DNA of 34,285 bases from an uncultured Pelagibacteraceae bacterium (GCA_902599495.1 CACKFY010000009.1:1-34285); one strand, 5' to 3'; numbered from the stretch's first letter, positions 16,112-24,259 are shown. Made by a program: numbers and translations. The notes: a model not told the origin generated them from the sequence alone.

Positions 16112-17029
16112 TTAAACCTTTTCAATGTCTGGTTTTCCTAAAAAACCAGTTGGGAAAAAGATTAATACAACAACTAAAACTGTAAACGCTGCAATATCTT
16201 TATATTCAATTGAAATATATCCTGACCAAAATACTTCGATTAAACCTATTAATAATCCACCAAGCATTGCACCAGGAACTGATCCGATTCCCCCCAATAC
16301 TGCAGCAGTAAATGCCTTGATGCCTGCTAAAAACCCTATGTAGAAATCTATTACACCATAATACATGACGAACATCATTCCAGCTACCGATGCTAAGGAA
16401 GAACCAATTATAAATGTAATTGAAATAGTTCTATCTACATTAATTCCCATTAATGCAGTCATAGTTCTATCTTGTTCACATGCTCTCTGAGCTCGACCAA
16501 GTGCTGTTCTTGTAATCAGTAATGTAAAAACTGCCATTAAAACAATTGTTACTAAGATTATAAAAATTTGAAGGTAACTTAACGATACTGTAAAACCTGT
16601 ATCTTCCATAAAAGTAAAGCCACCTTGAATTACCGGCTGTAAAGTTTTTATCCTAGCTCCTTGAGCTGCCTGAACATAATTTTGTAAAACTATAGACATT
16701 CCTAATGCTGAAATTAGTGGAGCTAATCTAAAAGATTTTCTTAAAGGCTTATAAGCTAATTTTTCAACCGTCCAACCGTAACAAGCTGTAAAAACCATTG
16801 CTATTAAAAGTGTAAGTAATAAGACTATTGGTAAAGCGATACTTGTTAGCGCAAATAAAATAAATGATATTAAAGCAATAAAAGCTCCCACCATAAAAAT
16901 GTCCCCGTGAGCAAAGTTTATCATACCAATAATTCCATAAACCATTGTGTAACCAATTGCTATTAATCCATAAACTGAACCTAAGGTTACTCCGTTGATT
17001 AACTGTTGTAAGAAATATGCTGTGTCCAT
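16112..17029 (-). CDS. livH: Branched-chain amino acid ABC transporter permease LivH
   Basis: This 305-residue permease forms the LIV channel with LivM. Signature stretches are GVTLGSVYGLIAIGYTMVYG, IGMINFAHGDIFMVGAF, the RACEQDRTMTALMGINVDRTI coupling loop and KAFTAAVLGGIGSVPGAMLGGLLIG. It is the first transport gene in the cluster and starts 10 nt after the ProC-like gene ends. There is no obvious ribosome binding site ahead of it. Order and spacing indicate one transcript: proC-like, livH, livM, livG, livF, livJ. Confidence 0.94.
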   Translation of the reverse strand: MDTAYFLQQLINGVTLGSVYGLIAIGYTMVYGIIGMINFAHGDIFMVGAFIALISFILFALTSIALPIVLLLTLLIAMVFTACYGWTVEKLAYKPLRKSFRLAPLISALGMSIVLQNYVQAAQGARIKTLQPVIQGGFTFMEDTGFTVSLSYLQIFIILVTIVLMAVFTLLITRTALGRAQRACEQDRTMTALMGINVDRTISITFIIGSSLASVAGMMFVMYYGVIDFYIGFLAGIKAFTAAVLGGIGSVPGAMLGGLLIGLIEVFWSGYISIEYKDIAAFTVLVVVLIFFPTGFLGKPDIEKV

Positions 17030-17039
17030 TTATAATAAT

Positions 17040-17798
17040 TTAAAATTTTTTAAATATGCTATTTAAAACTTTTTGTTGGAGTTTGTAAAATTTCTTTTTT
17101 TTAAGTTCATTAAGCACGTAGGCATTAGTCCCCCCTGGTGTCTGGGATTCTAGCACGAGTTGTTTTAAGGTAGTTTTATTTTTATTCGTTGCGTCCTCTG
17201 CTAAAGCTAAAAAAAGTTCTTTTGTATATTTCTCTGCTTGATGTTTTTGGATGCCTTTTGAGATAAGCCAATTACAAATAACATTTAATAAATTATAATA
17301 TGAGGCCATAAATGATGATGTAGACCAAAAACCTTTTGAAAGGTTTTCTTTTTTCACCTCTATTACAGTTCCCAAGTGATTAAAAAATTTTTTTATTTGT
17401 TTATTGCTTGGACAAATAATTATAGGTCCTTTTCTCATATTAATAAATGGTAAAGGAATGACTCTAGTTACTTTGTTACTTTTGGTAAATTGCTTAATTT
17501 TTTTTAAATTGATTGTAGAGATTAAACTTAAAATTTTTTTGTTAGAATTAAATTTTAGATTTGGCAAAATTTTATTTCCTACTTTAGGTGTAACTGCTAA
17601 AAAGATTAAATTAGATTTATCTATTATTTCTTGATTATTTTTTAAGATTTTTACTTTGTTAAATTTTTTTGAAAGTTTATTTGATATATTTTTATTTCTT
17701 TGAGAAATATAAATTTTCCTCACTTTGAGTTTTGAATTAAAAATACCATAAATAATAGATAATGTAATTCTTCCTGTGCCTATAAATCCTAAATGCAT
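17040..17798 (-). CDS. Pyrroline-5-carboxylate reductase-like NAD(P)-binding protein
   Basis: This 252-residue protein resembles ProC. The N-terminal dinucleotide motif is GFIGTGR (4-10), FLAVTPKVGNKIL is the second Rossmann element, and LVLESQTPGGTNAYVL (TPGGT at 220-224) matches the C-terminal substrate loop of ProC. The usual MPN motif is replaced by VIPLPF (113-118), so this may be a relative that reduces another imine rather than the proline enzyme itself. It precedes livH by 10 nt and is probably in the liv operon. An exact TATAAT at 17816-17811 lies only 13 nt before the ATG and has no good -35 box, which hints at a very short leader if used. Confidence 0.75.
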   Translation of the reverse strand: MHLGFIGTGRITLSIIYGIFNSKLKVRKIYISQRNKNISNKLSKKFNKVKILKNNQEIIDKSNLIFLAVTPKVGNKILPNLKFNSNKKILSLISTINLKKIKQFTKSNKVTRVIPLPFINMRKGPIIICPSNKQIKKFFNHLGTVIEVKKENLSKGFWSTSSFMASYYNLLNVICNWLISKGIQKHQAEKYTKELFLALAEDATNKNKTTLKQLVLESQTPGGTNAYVLNELKKKKFYKLQQKVLNSIFKKF

Positions 17799-17864
17799 AT
17801 AAATAAATATATTATAAATAATATATAATATCTAACATTGAGTAATCATTTGTTTACCATTAAG

Positions 17865-17906
17865 ATAAAAAAAACCGCCATCATAAGTAATTATAACGGC
17901 GGTTTT
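17865..17906 (-). terminator. Rho-independent terminator after the outer-membrane protein gene
   Basis: The minus strand reads AAAACCGCC, an 18-nt loop region with an inner TTAT/ATAA pairing, then GGCGGTTTT and further T residues. The 9-bp stem with a T tract lies about 22 nt past the stop codon at 17928. Confidence 0.88.
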
Positions 17907-17927
17907 AATATCTTTTAAATTTGAAAT

Positions 17928-18632
17928 TTAAAATTTCATACCAACTCTTAGAGAAGCACCTACTACATCTAAATCTGCAGTAACAGTTTTTGTAGAAGTT
18001 TTTCCTGAGTTGTTCGTCGCGCTGTAAGAGTCATAATCAGTCATAAAACCTTCGACTTTGAAAATACCTCTGTCTCCAAAAGTACCTTTATAACCTATAC
18101 CGTAAGTCCATGCGTCCAAAGTTTTGTCTGGATATAGACCGCTTGTACCAGCGTGAGTTTCTGTATCGTTTGTTTTAATATCAACTTGAGCAAAACCAAG
18201 TTTACCGTACCACGTTGAACCAGCTTCTACATAATATGTAATGTGGTTATCAATCTCTGCGTTAGCGGTTCTTTTTCCGTCTTGTTGTTGAGCTTCGTTT
18301 GCATCAGCTGTTGTATCAGTTCTCGATAAAGTCTCTCTGTTTACGTCTGCAGAGAAAGGTATATAGTCAACACCAACAGTGAAATTTTCTGCATCACCCA
18401 TTGAATATTCAAGATATACTGAACCAACTATAAAATCATTTCCGGCAGTTGCGTCTCGAACTGAGTTTTCAGCTGAGCCACTCATACCTGTTGTATTTGC
18501 TGATTCTGTCTCAGAACCAGATGCACTTACACCAGCTAGTGTACCTGCTACACCCATACCCCATGATCCTGCTAATACATTTGTAGTCAACAAGCAAAAC
18601 GTTGCTAAAGTTGCTAATATATATTTATGCAT
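17928..18632 (-). CDS. Small outer-membrane beta-barrel protein, function unknown
   Basis: This 234-residue exported protein has a signal peptide of about 21 residues ending VLA. The mature part has alternating polar/apolar strands (YLEYSMG, FTVGVDYIPF, HITYYVEAGSTWYGKLGF, WTYGIGYKGTF) and ends in GASLRVGMKF. The terminal phenylalanine is the usual sorting signal for outer-membrane barrels. Long Ser/Thr/Asp/Asn-rich stretches (about 36-62 and 90-120) look like surface loops. It is a stand-alone gene with a good AAGGA site, its own terminator and a palindrome just upstream. Related small barrels are common in marine alphaproteobacteria, but no transport role can be read here. Confidence 0.82.
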   Translation of the reverse strand: MHKYILATLATFCLLTTNVLAGSWGMGVAGTLAGVSASGSETESANTTGMSGSAENSVRDATAGNDFIVGSVYLEYSMGDAENFTVGVDYIPFSADVNRETLSRTDTTADANEAQQQDGKRTANAEIDNHITYYVEAGSTWYGKLGFAQVDIKTNDTETHAGTSGLYPDKTLDAWTYGIGYKGTFGDRGIFKVEGFMTDYDSYSATNNSGKTSTKTVTADLDVVGASLRVGMKF

Positions 18633-18647
18633 AATTTTCCTTATAAT

Positions 18648-18662
18648 TTTAACTTAGTTAAA
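18648..18662. repeat. Palindrome TTTAACT-t-AGTTAAA upstream of the outer-membrane protein gene
   Basis: Seven-nt perfect arms around one base lie about 15 nt before the start codon and just upstream of the ribosome binding site. A TTGACT box is about 20 nt further upstream, so the palindrome sits where an operator or a small leader hairpin could act. Chance is not excluded at this base composition. Confidence 0.4.
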
Positions 18663-18699
18663 TTGAGTCTTTTTTATATATTTAGTCAAAAAGGATCAA

Positions 18700-18728
18700 T
18701 TTAAATTTGCCTCCCAAAACAGTATAAT
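18700..18728 (+). promoter_or_regulatory. Candidate promoter for the AbrB-DoxX genes
   Basis: TTTAAA (18700-18705), 17 nt, then an exact TATAAT (18723-18728). Transcription would start near 18735 and leave a leader of about 105 nt before the AbrB-like gene, unusually long for this window. The leader contains a GTAAAAT/ATTTTAC inverted repeat (18753-18759, 18778-18784). Confidence 0.45.
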
Positions 18729-18840
18729 GTTTGTAGTGGTATATTTGCAACAGTAAAATCCTTGATATTTAGGGCTTATTTTACCTGTTTATCCTATTGT
18801 TAGTGAAAGTAAATATTAACTGGTTTAATAGCTTATTTTG

Positions 18841-19890
18841 ATGGAATTGAAAGAAATTATATCAAAAAAATTTATTTTGGTAATTCTTATATCTATTCCA
18901 GGAGCATTAATAGCAGAATTTTCGAAAATTCCGCTAGCGTGGTTTCTGGGGCCCATGCTTTTTACATCGTTAGCTTCTTTAATGGGATTAAATTTAAAGA
19001 TGCCAAGAATAATTTTATCATTAATTCTAATTTTGTTAGGTCTTTATATTGGAAACTACATCGATAAGAATTTATTTTCTCAAATGCATCAGTGGGTTTG
19101 GACATCATTAATAATGCTGATTTACATTATTATTAGTGTTTTATTTGTTTCAAAGTATTTGCAAAAATTTTCAAAATATGAAAAAAAAACCTCAATTTTT
19201 TCAGCCGCTCCAGGCGCTTTAGGACCTCTATTAATTATTGCTGAAGATGAAAAATCTGATTTAAGTCATGTAGCAACATCTCATCTTATTAGATTAATAA
19301 TAATAATCACTGTTTTCCCATTAATCGTAAATAGCTTTTATGACGTGAAATCTATTGAATTACCAAAAAATGTTTTTGAGGAACAAAACATAATTGATTT
19401 ATTCATTTTAGTCACAACTTCTATTATTTTAATTTATTTATTTAACAAATGTAAAATCCCCGCGGCATTATTATCTGGGACTTTGGTAGCAAGTGGATTT
19501 TTACAAATTACTGAATTGGCGTCTTACAGAATATCTCCGGACATAATTGATTATTGCCTTTTAATTTTAGGGGCGTCAGTAGGTTGTAGGTTTGTAAATA
19601 AAACTTTTATAGAGATAGGAAAAAATGCATTTCACAGTTTCGTAGCAACTTTTTTTCTGGTAATCTTTGGATTAATCGCTGCATATGTAGCAAGTCTCAT
19701 AATAGATAAAAATTTTTTCACTTTACTTCTTTCGTATTGCCCGGGAGGAATTTATGAGGTGGCTGTTATAGCCATTTTTTTTGATCTAGATCCAGAATTT
19801 GTATCTTTTCATCATATTATAAGATTATTAATGATTTTATTTATTGTCCCTTTAATTTTAAAATTTATTGAAAAAAAGCATAAATCTTAA
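18841..19890 (+). CDS. AbrB family membrane protein (COG3180 type)
   Basis: This 349-residue integral membrane protein has about ten hydrophobic segments and two related halves, as in the AbrB duplication family. Motifs visible are PGALIAEFSKIPLAWFLGPML near the start, SAAPGALGPLLIIAEDE in the first half, and ILGASVGCRF and SYCPGGIYEVAVIA in the second. The paired APGAL/CPGGI motifs are characteristic. It was named after a possible ammonia monooxygenase regulator, but it is more likely a transporter; the substrate is unknown. I use the ATG at 18841, although a TTG lies directly before it. There is no strong ribosome binding site. Confidence 0.85.
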   Translation: MELKEIISKKFILVILISIPGALIAEFSKIPLAWFLGPMLFTSLASLMGLNLKMPRIILSLILILLGLYIGNYIDKNLFSQMHQWVWTSLIMLIYIIISVLFVSKYLQKFSKYEKKTSIFSAAPGALGPLLIIAEDEKSDLSHVATSHLIRLIIIITVFPLIVNSFYDVKSIELPKNVFEEQNIIDLFILVTTSIILIYLFNKCKIPAALLSGTLVASGFLQITELASYRISPDIIDYCLLILGASVGCRFVNKTFIEIGKNAFHSFVATFFLVIFGLIAAYVASLIIDKNFFTLLLSYCPGGIYEVAVIAIFFDLDPEFVSFHHIIRLLMILFIVPLILKFIEKKHKS

Positions 19891-19933
19891 AATAGGTTTT
19901 TGACTTTAGTTCAAATTTAGGGTTAAATTAAAT

Positions 19934-20320
19934 ATGGCTAATTTATTAGATCTCATAGGAAGAATTATGATCTCCGCTATATTTTTATTTAGTGGAATAA
20001 ATAAGATTTTAAATTACGACGGAACAGTTGGATGGATGGAGGGATTCGGCGTTCCTGGTTTATTACTTATTCCTGCTATTATTATAGAGATTTTATTTCC
20101 TGTTATGATAATAATAGGTTATCAAATAAAAATCGCAGCCAGTGGGCTTTTGTTATTTTCTGTGTTAACTGCTTTTATTTTTCATTTTGATTTCTCTAAT
20201 CAAATGCAAGTTATAGCATTTTTAAAAAATATTGGACTTGCGGGAGGAATGCTATTTTTAGTTATTAATGGCGCAAAAGAGTTTTCATTAGAAAAGAAAA
20301 AAAAGTACGTTCGTCTATAA
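19934..20320 (+). CDS. DoxX family membrane protein
   Basis: This 128-residue protein has four hydrophobic segments. The DoxX start motif LIGRIMISAIFLFSGINKI is followed by an EILFPVMIIIGYQ-type segment and FLKNIGLAGGMLFLVING near the C-terminus. DoxX-like proteins are small membrane proteins tied in various species to thiosulfate oxidation or redox stress; a specific role cannot be assigned. It lies 43 nt after the AbrB-like gene on the same strand and is convergent with tctA, only 5 nt away. Confidence 0.85.
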   Translation: MANLLDLIGRIMISAIFLFSGINKILNYDGTVGWMEGFGVPGLLLIPAIIIEILFPVMIIIGYQIKIAASGLLLFSVLTAFIFHFDFSNQMQVIAFLKNIGLAGGMLFLVINGAKEFSLEKKKKYVRL

Positions 20321-20325
20321 TTAAT

Positions 20326-21825
20326 TTACTTCTTTTTAAAATAACTATTATAAATTTGCCAAACGACTATAAGAACTATTGTAACCATTATACAAAGAGT
20401 TAGTGGCCTATCCCAGAGAAAAGCCCAAGATCCATCACTAATGAGTAGCGACCGTCTTAAATTTTCTTCCATTAATCCTCCAAGTACAAATGCTAATATT
20501 AAAGGTGGCATGGGAAATTCATACAAACGTAAAATAGTTGCTACTACAGCAATACCTATCATCAGGTAGATATCAAAATTGTTAAATGACATTAAATAAA
20601 TACCGGTGACAGAAAAAAATAAAATTAAAGGAATTAAAAATGCACGTGGTACTGCAAGTATTCTAGCTATGTACGGTATTAAAGGTAGGTTTAATATTAA
20701 TAATATCACCATTCCGATATACATGGACATAATTACTGACCAGAAAATTTCAGGATTTGTTTGGTAAAGTCTTGGTCCAGGTTGAATTCCAAAACCTAAT
20801 AAAGCTCCTAACATTACAGCTGTGGTACCACTTCCTGGAATTCCTAATGTTAATAAAGGAACAAAAGATCCAGAGCAAGCAGCGTTATTCGCTGTTTCGG
20901 GTGCGGCTAAACCATTAACACTTCCTTTTCCAAATTTTTGTTTTTCCTCATCTTTTACAAAGTTTCTCTCCATGCCGTAGGCCAAAAAAGATGCTATAGT
21001 TGAACCTGCGCCAGGCAAAACTCCTATAATAAATCCTATGATTGAAGATCTAGGTATTGTCGTTACCATTTTTTTTGTTTCATCTTTATCTAATCTAATT
21101 GATCCAAGTTTAGATAATGATATTTGTTTTGCGGCTTGAGTTGGGTCACTACCCTTAAAAATAATTGTTAAAGCTTCGCTCATCGCGAAAGTTGCCATTA
21201 CAACAAGTACGAAACTAATTCCATCAGCCAAATTCATATTATTAAAAACAAACCGAGGTATATCGGATAAAGTATCTTGTCCAACGGACGCTAACATAAG
21301 ACCAAGAACAACCATCATCATCGCTTTTAAAAAATGTCCTTTGGCAGAAAATGCAGATACTGCGGTTAAACCTAAAATCATAAGTCCAAAATAATCTGGT
21401 GATCTAAAAGCCAAACTTACTTTAGATAAACTTGGAGCAGCAAATAATAAAAATATTGCCGCAATAGTTCCTCCAGCAAAAGAACTATACGCTGCGATCG
21501 CTAAAGCTTTACCAGCTTTTCCCTGTTGCGCCATAGGATAACCATCAAAAGATGTTGCTACTGTTCCAGGAACACCAGGAGCATTAATTAAAATAGAAGA
21601 AGTTGATCCGCCAAAAACAGCGCCATAATAAACCCCGGCCATTAAAATTAAACCAGTAGATGGCTCAAAACCATATGTAATAGGTATCATAAGAGCAATC
21701 GCTGTCATCGGACCTAATCCCGGTAGCATTCCTATTATGGTTCCTGCAAAACATCCTATCATTACCATTAAGATATTTTTTAAGGATAGAGCTGTATTTA
21801 AACCGATTAATATTCCTTCAATCAT
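20326..21825 (-). CDS. tctA: Tripartite tricarboxylate transporter, large membrane subunit TctA
   Basis: This 499-residue permease is the main translocation subunit of a TTT-family transporter. Conserved stretches are MLPGLGPMTAIALMIPITYG, INAPGVPGTVATSFDGYPMA followed by QQGKAGKALAIAAYSSFAGG, GFIIGVLPGAGSTIASFLAYG, and LTLGIPGSGTTAVMLGALLG. The twin glycine/proline-rich motifs in the two halves are diagnostic. It overlaps tctB by 4 nt. Known substrates of the family include citrate, tartrate, terephthalate and glutarate; the substrate here is not readable from TctA. Confidence 0.94.
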   Translation of the reverse strand: MIEGILIGLNTALSLKNILMVMIGCFAGTIIGMLPGLGPMTAIALMIPITYGFEPSTGLILMAGVYYGAVFGGSTSSILINAPGVPGTVATSFDGYPMAQQGKAGKALAIAAYSSFAGGTIAAIFLLFAAPSLSKVSLAFRSPDYFGLMILGLTAVSAFSAKGHFLKAMMMVVLGLMLASVGQDTLSDIPRFVFNNMNLADGISFVLVVMATFAMSEALTIIFKGSDPTQAAKQISLSKLGSIRLDKDETKKMVTTIPRSSIIGFIIGVLPGAGSTIASFLAYGMERNFVKDEEKQKFGKGSVNGLAAPETANNAACSGSFVPLLTLGIPGSGTTAVMLGALLGFGIQPGPRLYQTNPEIFWSVIMSMYIGMVILLILNLPLIPYIARILAVPRAFLIPLILFFSVTGIYLMSFNNFDIYLMIGIAVVATILRLYEFPMPPLILAFVLGGLMEENLRRSLLISDGSWAFLWDRPLTLCIMVTIVLIVVWQIYNSYFKKK

Positions 21826-22292
21826 CCTATTATTCCTAGATATTTTAAAAATGGATCACGTAGATAAATGTCCAATAAGCCGTGTAAAAGAAACATAAAA
21901 AAAGCGACAAAAGGAAAAGAAAGTGTAAAAACCCAGAACCATCTTTTTTCACCAAGAGTAATGTAAGATAAAATCAAAAAAAGTGAAGTAGATAAGAAAT
22001 ACCCAGCTTTCAAAATAGTAACACCGTAAATAATCATTAAGACTACTAGGGTAATTGTTTTTTTATAATCTAAAACTGTAAGATTAACATTTGATGGTTT
22101 TCTCTCTGGCAGAACGATGTAAAGTCCAGAAAAGAATAAACCTGCGTATCCTAAATAAATTGGAAATGTTTTAGCATTAAAGGGTGCATCTTCATCGAAA
22201 GAAAAAACTCTAATTTGATGCGCGTAATATAAATAGAAACCAGAGAAAACAAAGAAGAGCAGTGAAATTATCTTTACTGGGCTAATTCGCAC
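21822..22292 (-). CDS. tctB: Tripartite tricarboxylate transporter, small membrane subunit TctB
   Basis: This 156-residue membrane protein has four hydrophobic segments, the standard TctB layout. It starts with GTG at 22292-22290, supported by a strong GGAGGA site 4-5 nt upstream. Motifs such as FNAKTFPIYLGYAGLFFSGLY near the first third and GYFLSTSLFLILSYITLGEKRW fit the family. The gene lies 24 nt after tctC and overlaps tctA by ATGA. Confidence 0.87.
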   Translation of the reverse strand: MRISPVKIISLLFFVFSGFYLYYAHQIRVFSFDEDAPFNAKTFPIYLGYAGLFFSGLYIVLPERKPSNVNLTVLDYKKTITLVVLMIIYGVTILKAGYFLSTSLFLILSYITLGEKRWFWVFTLSFPFVAFFMFLLHGLLDIYLRDPFLKYLGIIG

Positions 22293-22316
22293 TGCTCCTC
22301 CAATTTATTTGAGTAA

Positions 22317-23297
22317 TTAAATTACTCCAAGCTTTTTCATTAAAGCTGTCATTTCTTTAGTCTGTGTTTTTAAAAACTTCACAAACTTTTTATCTGGGTT
22401 GTAGATATTTACCCAGGCATTTCTTTTTCTAACAGCTTCCCACTCTGGGGTTTTTTGCACGTCACCTAACATTTTAGCAATTTTCTTTTTATCTGCATTG
22501 CTCATATTTGGCGGTCCAAAGAATCCTCTCCAGTTTACGAACTGAACGTCAAAGCCTTGCTCTTTAAGCGTTGGTACTTCCGGAGCATCTGCAACTCTGC
22601 TCGGTGCAGTAATACCAATTATTCTTACTTGGTCTCTTGCACCCATTACTTCTCCCAAACCAGTTGAAAGAATTTGAGTTTCTCCTGAAAGTAAACCTGC
22701 TAATGCTTTTCCTCCAGCATCGTAAGGTACGTATACAACTTTATTTGGATCAGCTCCTGCTTCTTGGAAAGCTAATGCACCAATTAAATGGTCCATGCTT
22801 CCTCTTACAGATCCACCCGCCATCTTAACAGATTTTGGATTAGATTTATAAGCAGCTACAACATCTTTAAAGTTTTTATACGGTGAATTTTTTGCAACAG
22901 CGATTGCACCATAGTCACCTATAACCCCAGCTATTGGTACAACATCTTTGTACGAAAGAACGCCACTACCACTCACATAACCTTTGTGTCTTGTGATTGA
23001 TCTTAATACTAAAGGTGTCGATTGAACTAATACTGTTCCTGATGGTTTTGTATTAATCATAAATGATAAAGCTTTACCTCCACCACCACCTGACATATTT
23101 TCAAATGACGCACTTTTTAAGAAACCAGCTTTTGTAAGCGCTTCACCAGTTCCTCTAGCAGTTCCATCCCAACCACCACCAGCACCACCACCAATTACAA
23201 AGTGTAATTTGTCGATAGCAAAACTAGTTGATGAGATTGAAGTTAAAAGAACGGTAGCAAATACAAGACTGATAAGTTTTTTAAATTTACTTAACAT
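22317..23297 (-). CDS. tctC: Tripartite tricarboxylate transporter, periplasmic binding protein TctC (Bug family)
   Basis: This 326-residue exported receptor has a signal peptide ending SFA (about residue 27). The mature start LHFVIGGGAGGGWDGTARG is a glycine-rich version of the usual Bug-family ligand loop. The conserved YVPYDAGGKALAGLLSG and VPTLKEQGFDV stretches follow, and DKKKIAKMLGDVQKTPEW is near the C-terminus. It is the first gene of tctCBA, with a GGGGGAAA site before the ATG. The ligand is probably a carboxylate; the neighbouring glutarate hydroxylase gene suggests a C5 dicarboxylate, but that is inference. Confidence 0.92.
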   Translation of the reverse strand: MLSKFKKLISLVFATVLLTSISSTSFAIDKLHFVIGGGAGGGWDGTARGTGEALTKAGFLKSASFENMSGGGGGKALSFMINTKPSGTVLVQSTPLVLRSITRHKGYVSGSGVLSYKDVVPIAGVIGDYGAIAVAKNSPYKNFKDVVAAYKSNPKSVKMAGGSVRGSMDHLIGALAFQEAGADPNKVVYVPYDAGGKALAGLLSGETQILSTGLGEVMGARDQVRIIGITAPSRVADAPEVPTLKEQGFDVQFVNWRGFFGPPNMSNADKKKIAKMLGDVQKTPEWEAVRKRNAWVNIYNPDKKFVKFLKTQTKEMTALMKKLGVI

Positions 23298-23327
23298 TTG
23301 TTTCCCCCATTGTTTGTTAATTATTAG

Positions 23328-23356
23328 ATTAGAAATAATTAATTGGAAAGAGTCAA
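23328..23356 (-). promoter_or_regulatory. Candidate sigma-70-type promoter for tctCBA
   Basis: TTGACT (23356-23351), 17 nt, TCTAAT (23333-23328): each box has one mismatch to consensus at ideal spacing. It lies in the 65-nt gap between glaH and tctC and would start transcription near 23321, at the shared AATTAACA leader element (23322-23315). Confidence 0.6.
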
Positions 23357-23362
23357 TATGAT

Positions 23363-24259
23363 TTAATGGAAAAAAGTTCCTCTAATTCTGAGTAATTCTC
23401 TGGAAAGCCCAGAATGCTCTTTAAAAGCTTTTCTACCGTGTAGCCAGAAATAATTATTAGAAAAGATCGTTGAACCGACTGGTAGGGGGAAAACTATTTT
23501 ATTTTTACTTTCCTCCAATGCATCAGATAATTTTTGTAAGAATAAACCTTGTTCCATATTTTTAGGTTCAGGAAATTGATCAATATAAGAAATAATTGGT
23601 TTGCCTTTATTGTCATTTGAAAATACGGGGTGTTCAACTTTGTATTCTACATTCTTGCTTTTAGGTGATCCCCAAATGAAATTTTGTCTTCCTACTGGAT
23701 CTTTACTTAAATCGTTTAAATACTCCCAATCATCTAAATGAAGTATGACGCTTTCCCCTCCTGAAACGTTTTGTTCCTCCATCTTAGTCATTATTAACCA
23801 GTCTGTTTTCTCTTTTACGTAGGTTCCGTCTGTATGAAGATCTAGATTGTTATATGCTTTTCGTAAATAAGAGTCACTTTGATCTACATGTTTCACCTCA
23901 AATCTTGCATAGTATTTACCTGACATTGAATCAAAATTAGGAGTACCCACAAGATAAGCTAAAGATGTTGAAAGTTTAACTAAAAACTCTTTATCAAATT
24001 TATTATTTTTTATCTCAGGTTCAATAATTGCTGTTCCTGAACTTCTATCATTAAGAACTTTGTTAAGTTGTTTGCTTAATTCATTTTTAAATAATTCGTC
24101 TAAACTTTTAGCAATGGTAAACCTTGTAAAGGGTTTATATTCTAATGATGTAATGGAGTGTTTTTTAAATGGAAATACTAATCTATCTAAATCTTCTTCG
24201 GGTATTTTTATAACCTTTACTCGCTTAGAATTTTTATGATCTTCAATTTTTAAACTCAT
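23363..24259 (-). CDS. glaH: Glutarate 2-hydroxylase (GlaH/CsiD), Fe(II)/2-oxoglutarate oxygenase
   Basis: This 298-residue enzyme resembles E. coli CsiD/GlaH, which hydroxylates glutarate to L-2-hydroxyglutarate using Fe(II), O2 and 2-oxoglutarate. Shared stretches include FDSMSGKYYARF, DQSDSYLRKA, DLHTDGTYVKE, HLDDWEYL and NYFWLHGRKAF. The iron ligands are visible as H142 and D144 (HTD) with H274 as the distal histidine, and arginines at 287, 291 and 293 lie in the C-terminal 2-oxoglutarate-binding segment. It is slightly shorter than the E. coli protein (about 325). It starts in an ATGA overlap with azlD at the end of the ABC-azlCD operon. The usual partner, L-2-hydroxyglutarate oxidase, is not in the window. 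Confidence 0.9.
   Translation of the reverse strand: MSLKIEDHKNSKRVKVIKIPEEDLDRLVFPFKKHSITSLEYKPFTRFTIAKSLDELFKNELSKQLNKVLNDRSSGTAIIEPEIKNNKFDKEFLVKLSTSLAYLVGTPNFDSMSGKYYARFEVKHVDQSDSYLRKAYNNLDLHTDGTYVKEKTDWLIMTKMEEQNVSGGESVILHLDDWEYLNDLSKDPVGRQNFIWGSPKSKNVEYKVEHPVFSNDNKGKPIISYIDQFPEPKNMEQGLFLQKLSDALEESKNKIVFPLPVGSTIFSNNYFWLHGRKAFKEHSGLSRELLRIRGTFFH

Noticed and set aside
16110-16125. TTG start of livM at 16125 overlapping livH
   Set aside because: The AAAGG ribosome binding site lies inside this extension and fits the ATG at 16110, which begins one base after the livH stop.
18753-18784. Inverted repeat GTAAAAT/ATTTTAC as an independent terminator or riboswitch
   Set aside because: Seven A/T-rich pairs with an 18-nt loop is too weak to call; it is mentioned only as part of the long leader.
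23363-24259. Reading the oxygenase as a TauD-type taurine dioxygenase
   Set aside because: The DLHTDGTYV, HLDDWEYL and SMSGKYYARF strings match the CsiD/GlaH branch, not TauD.
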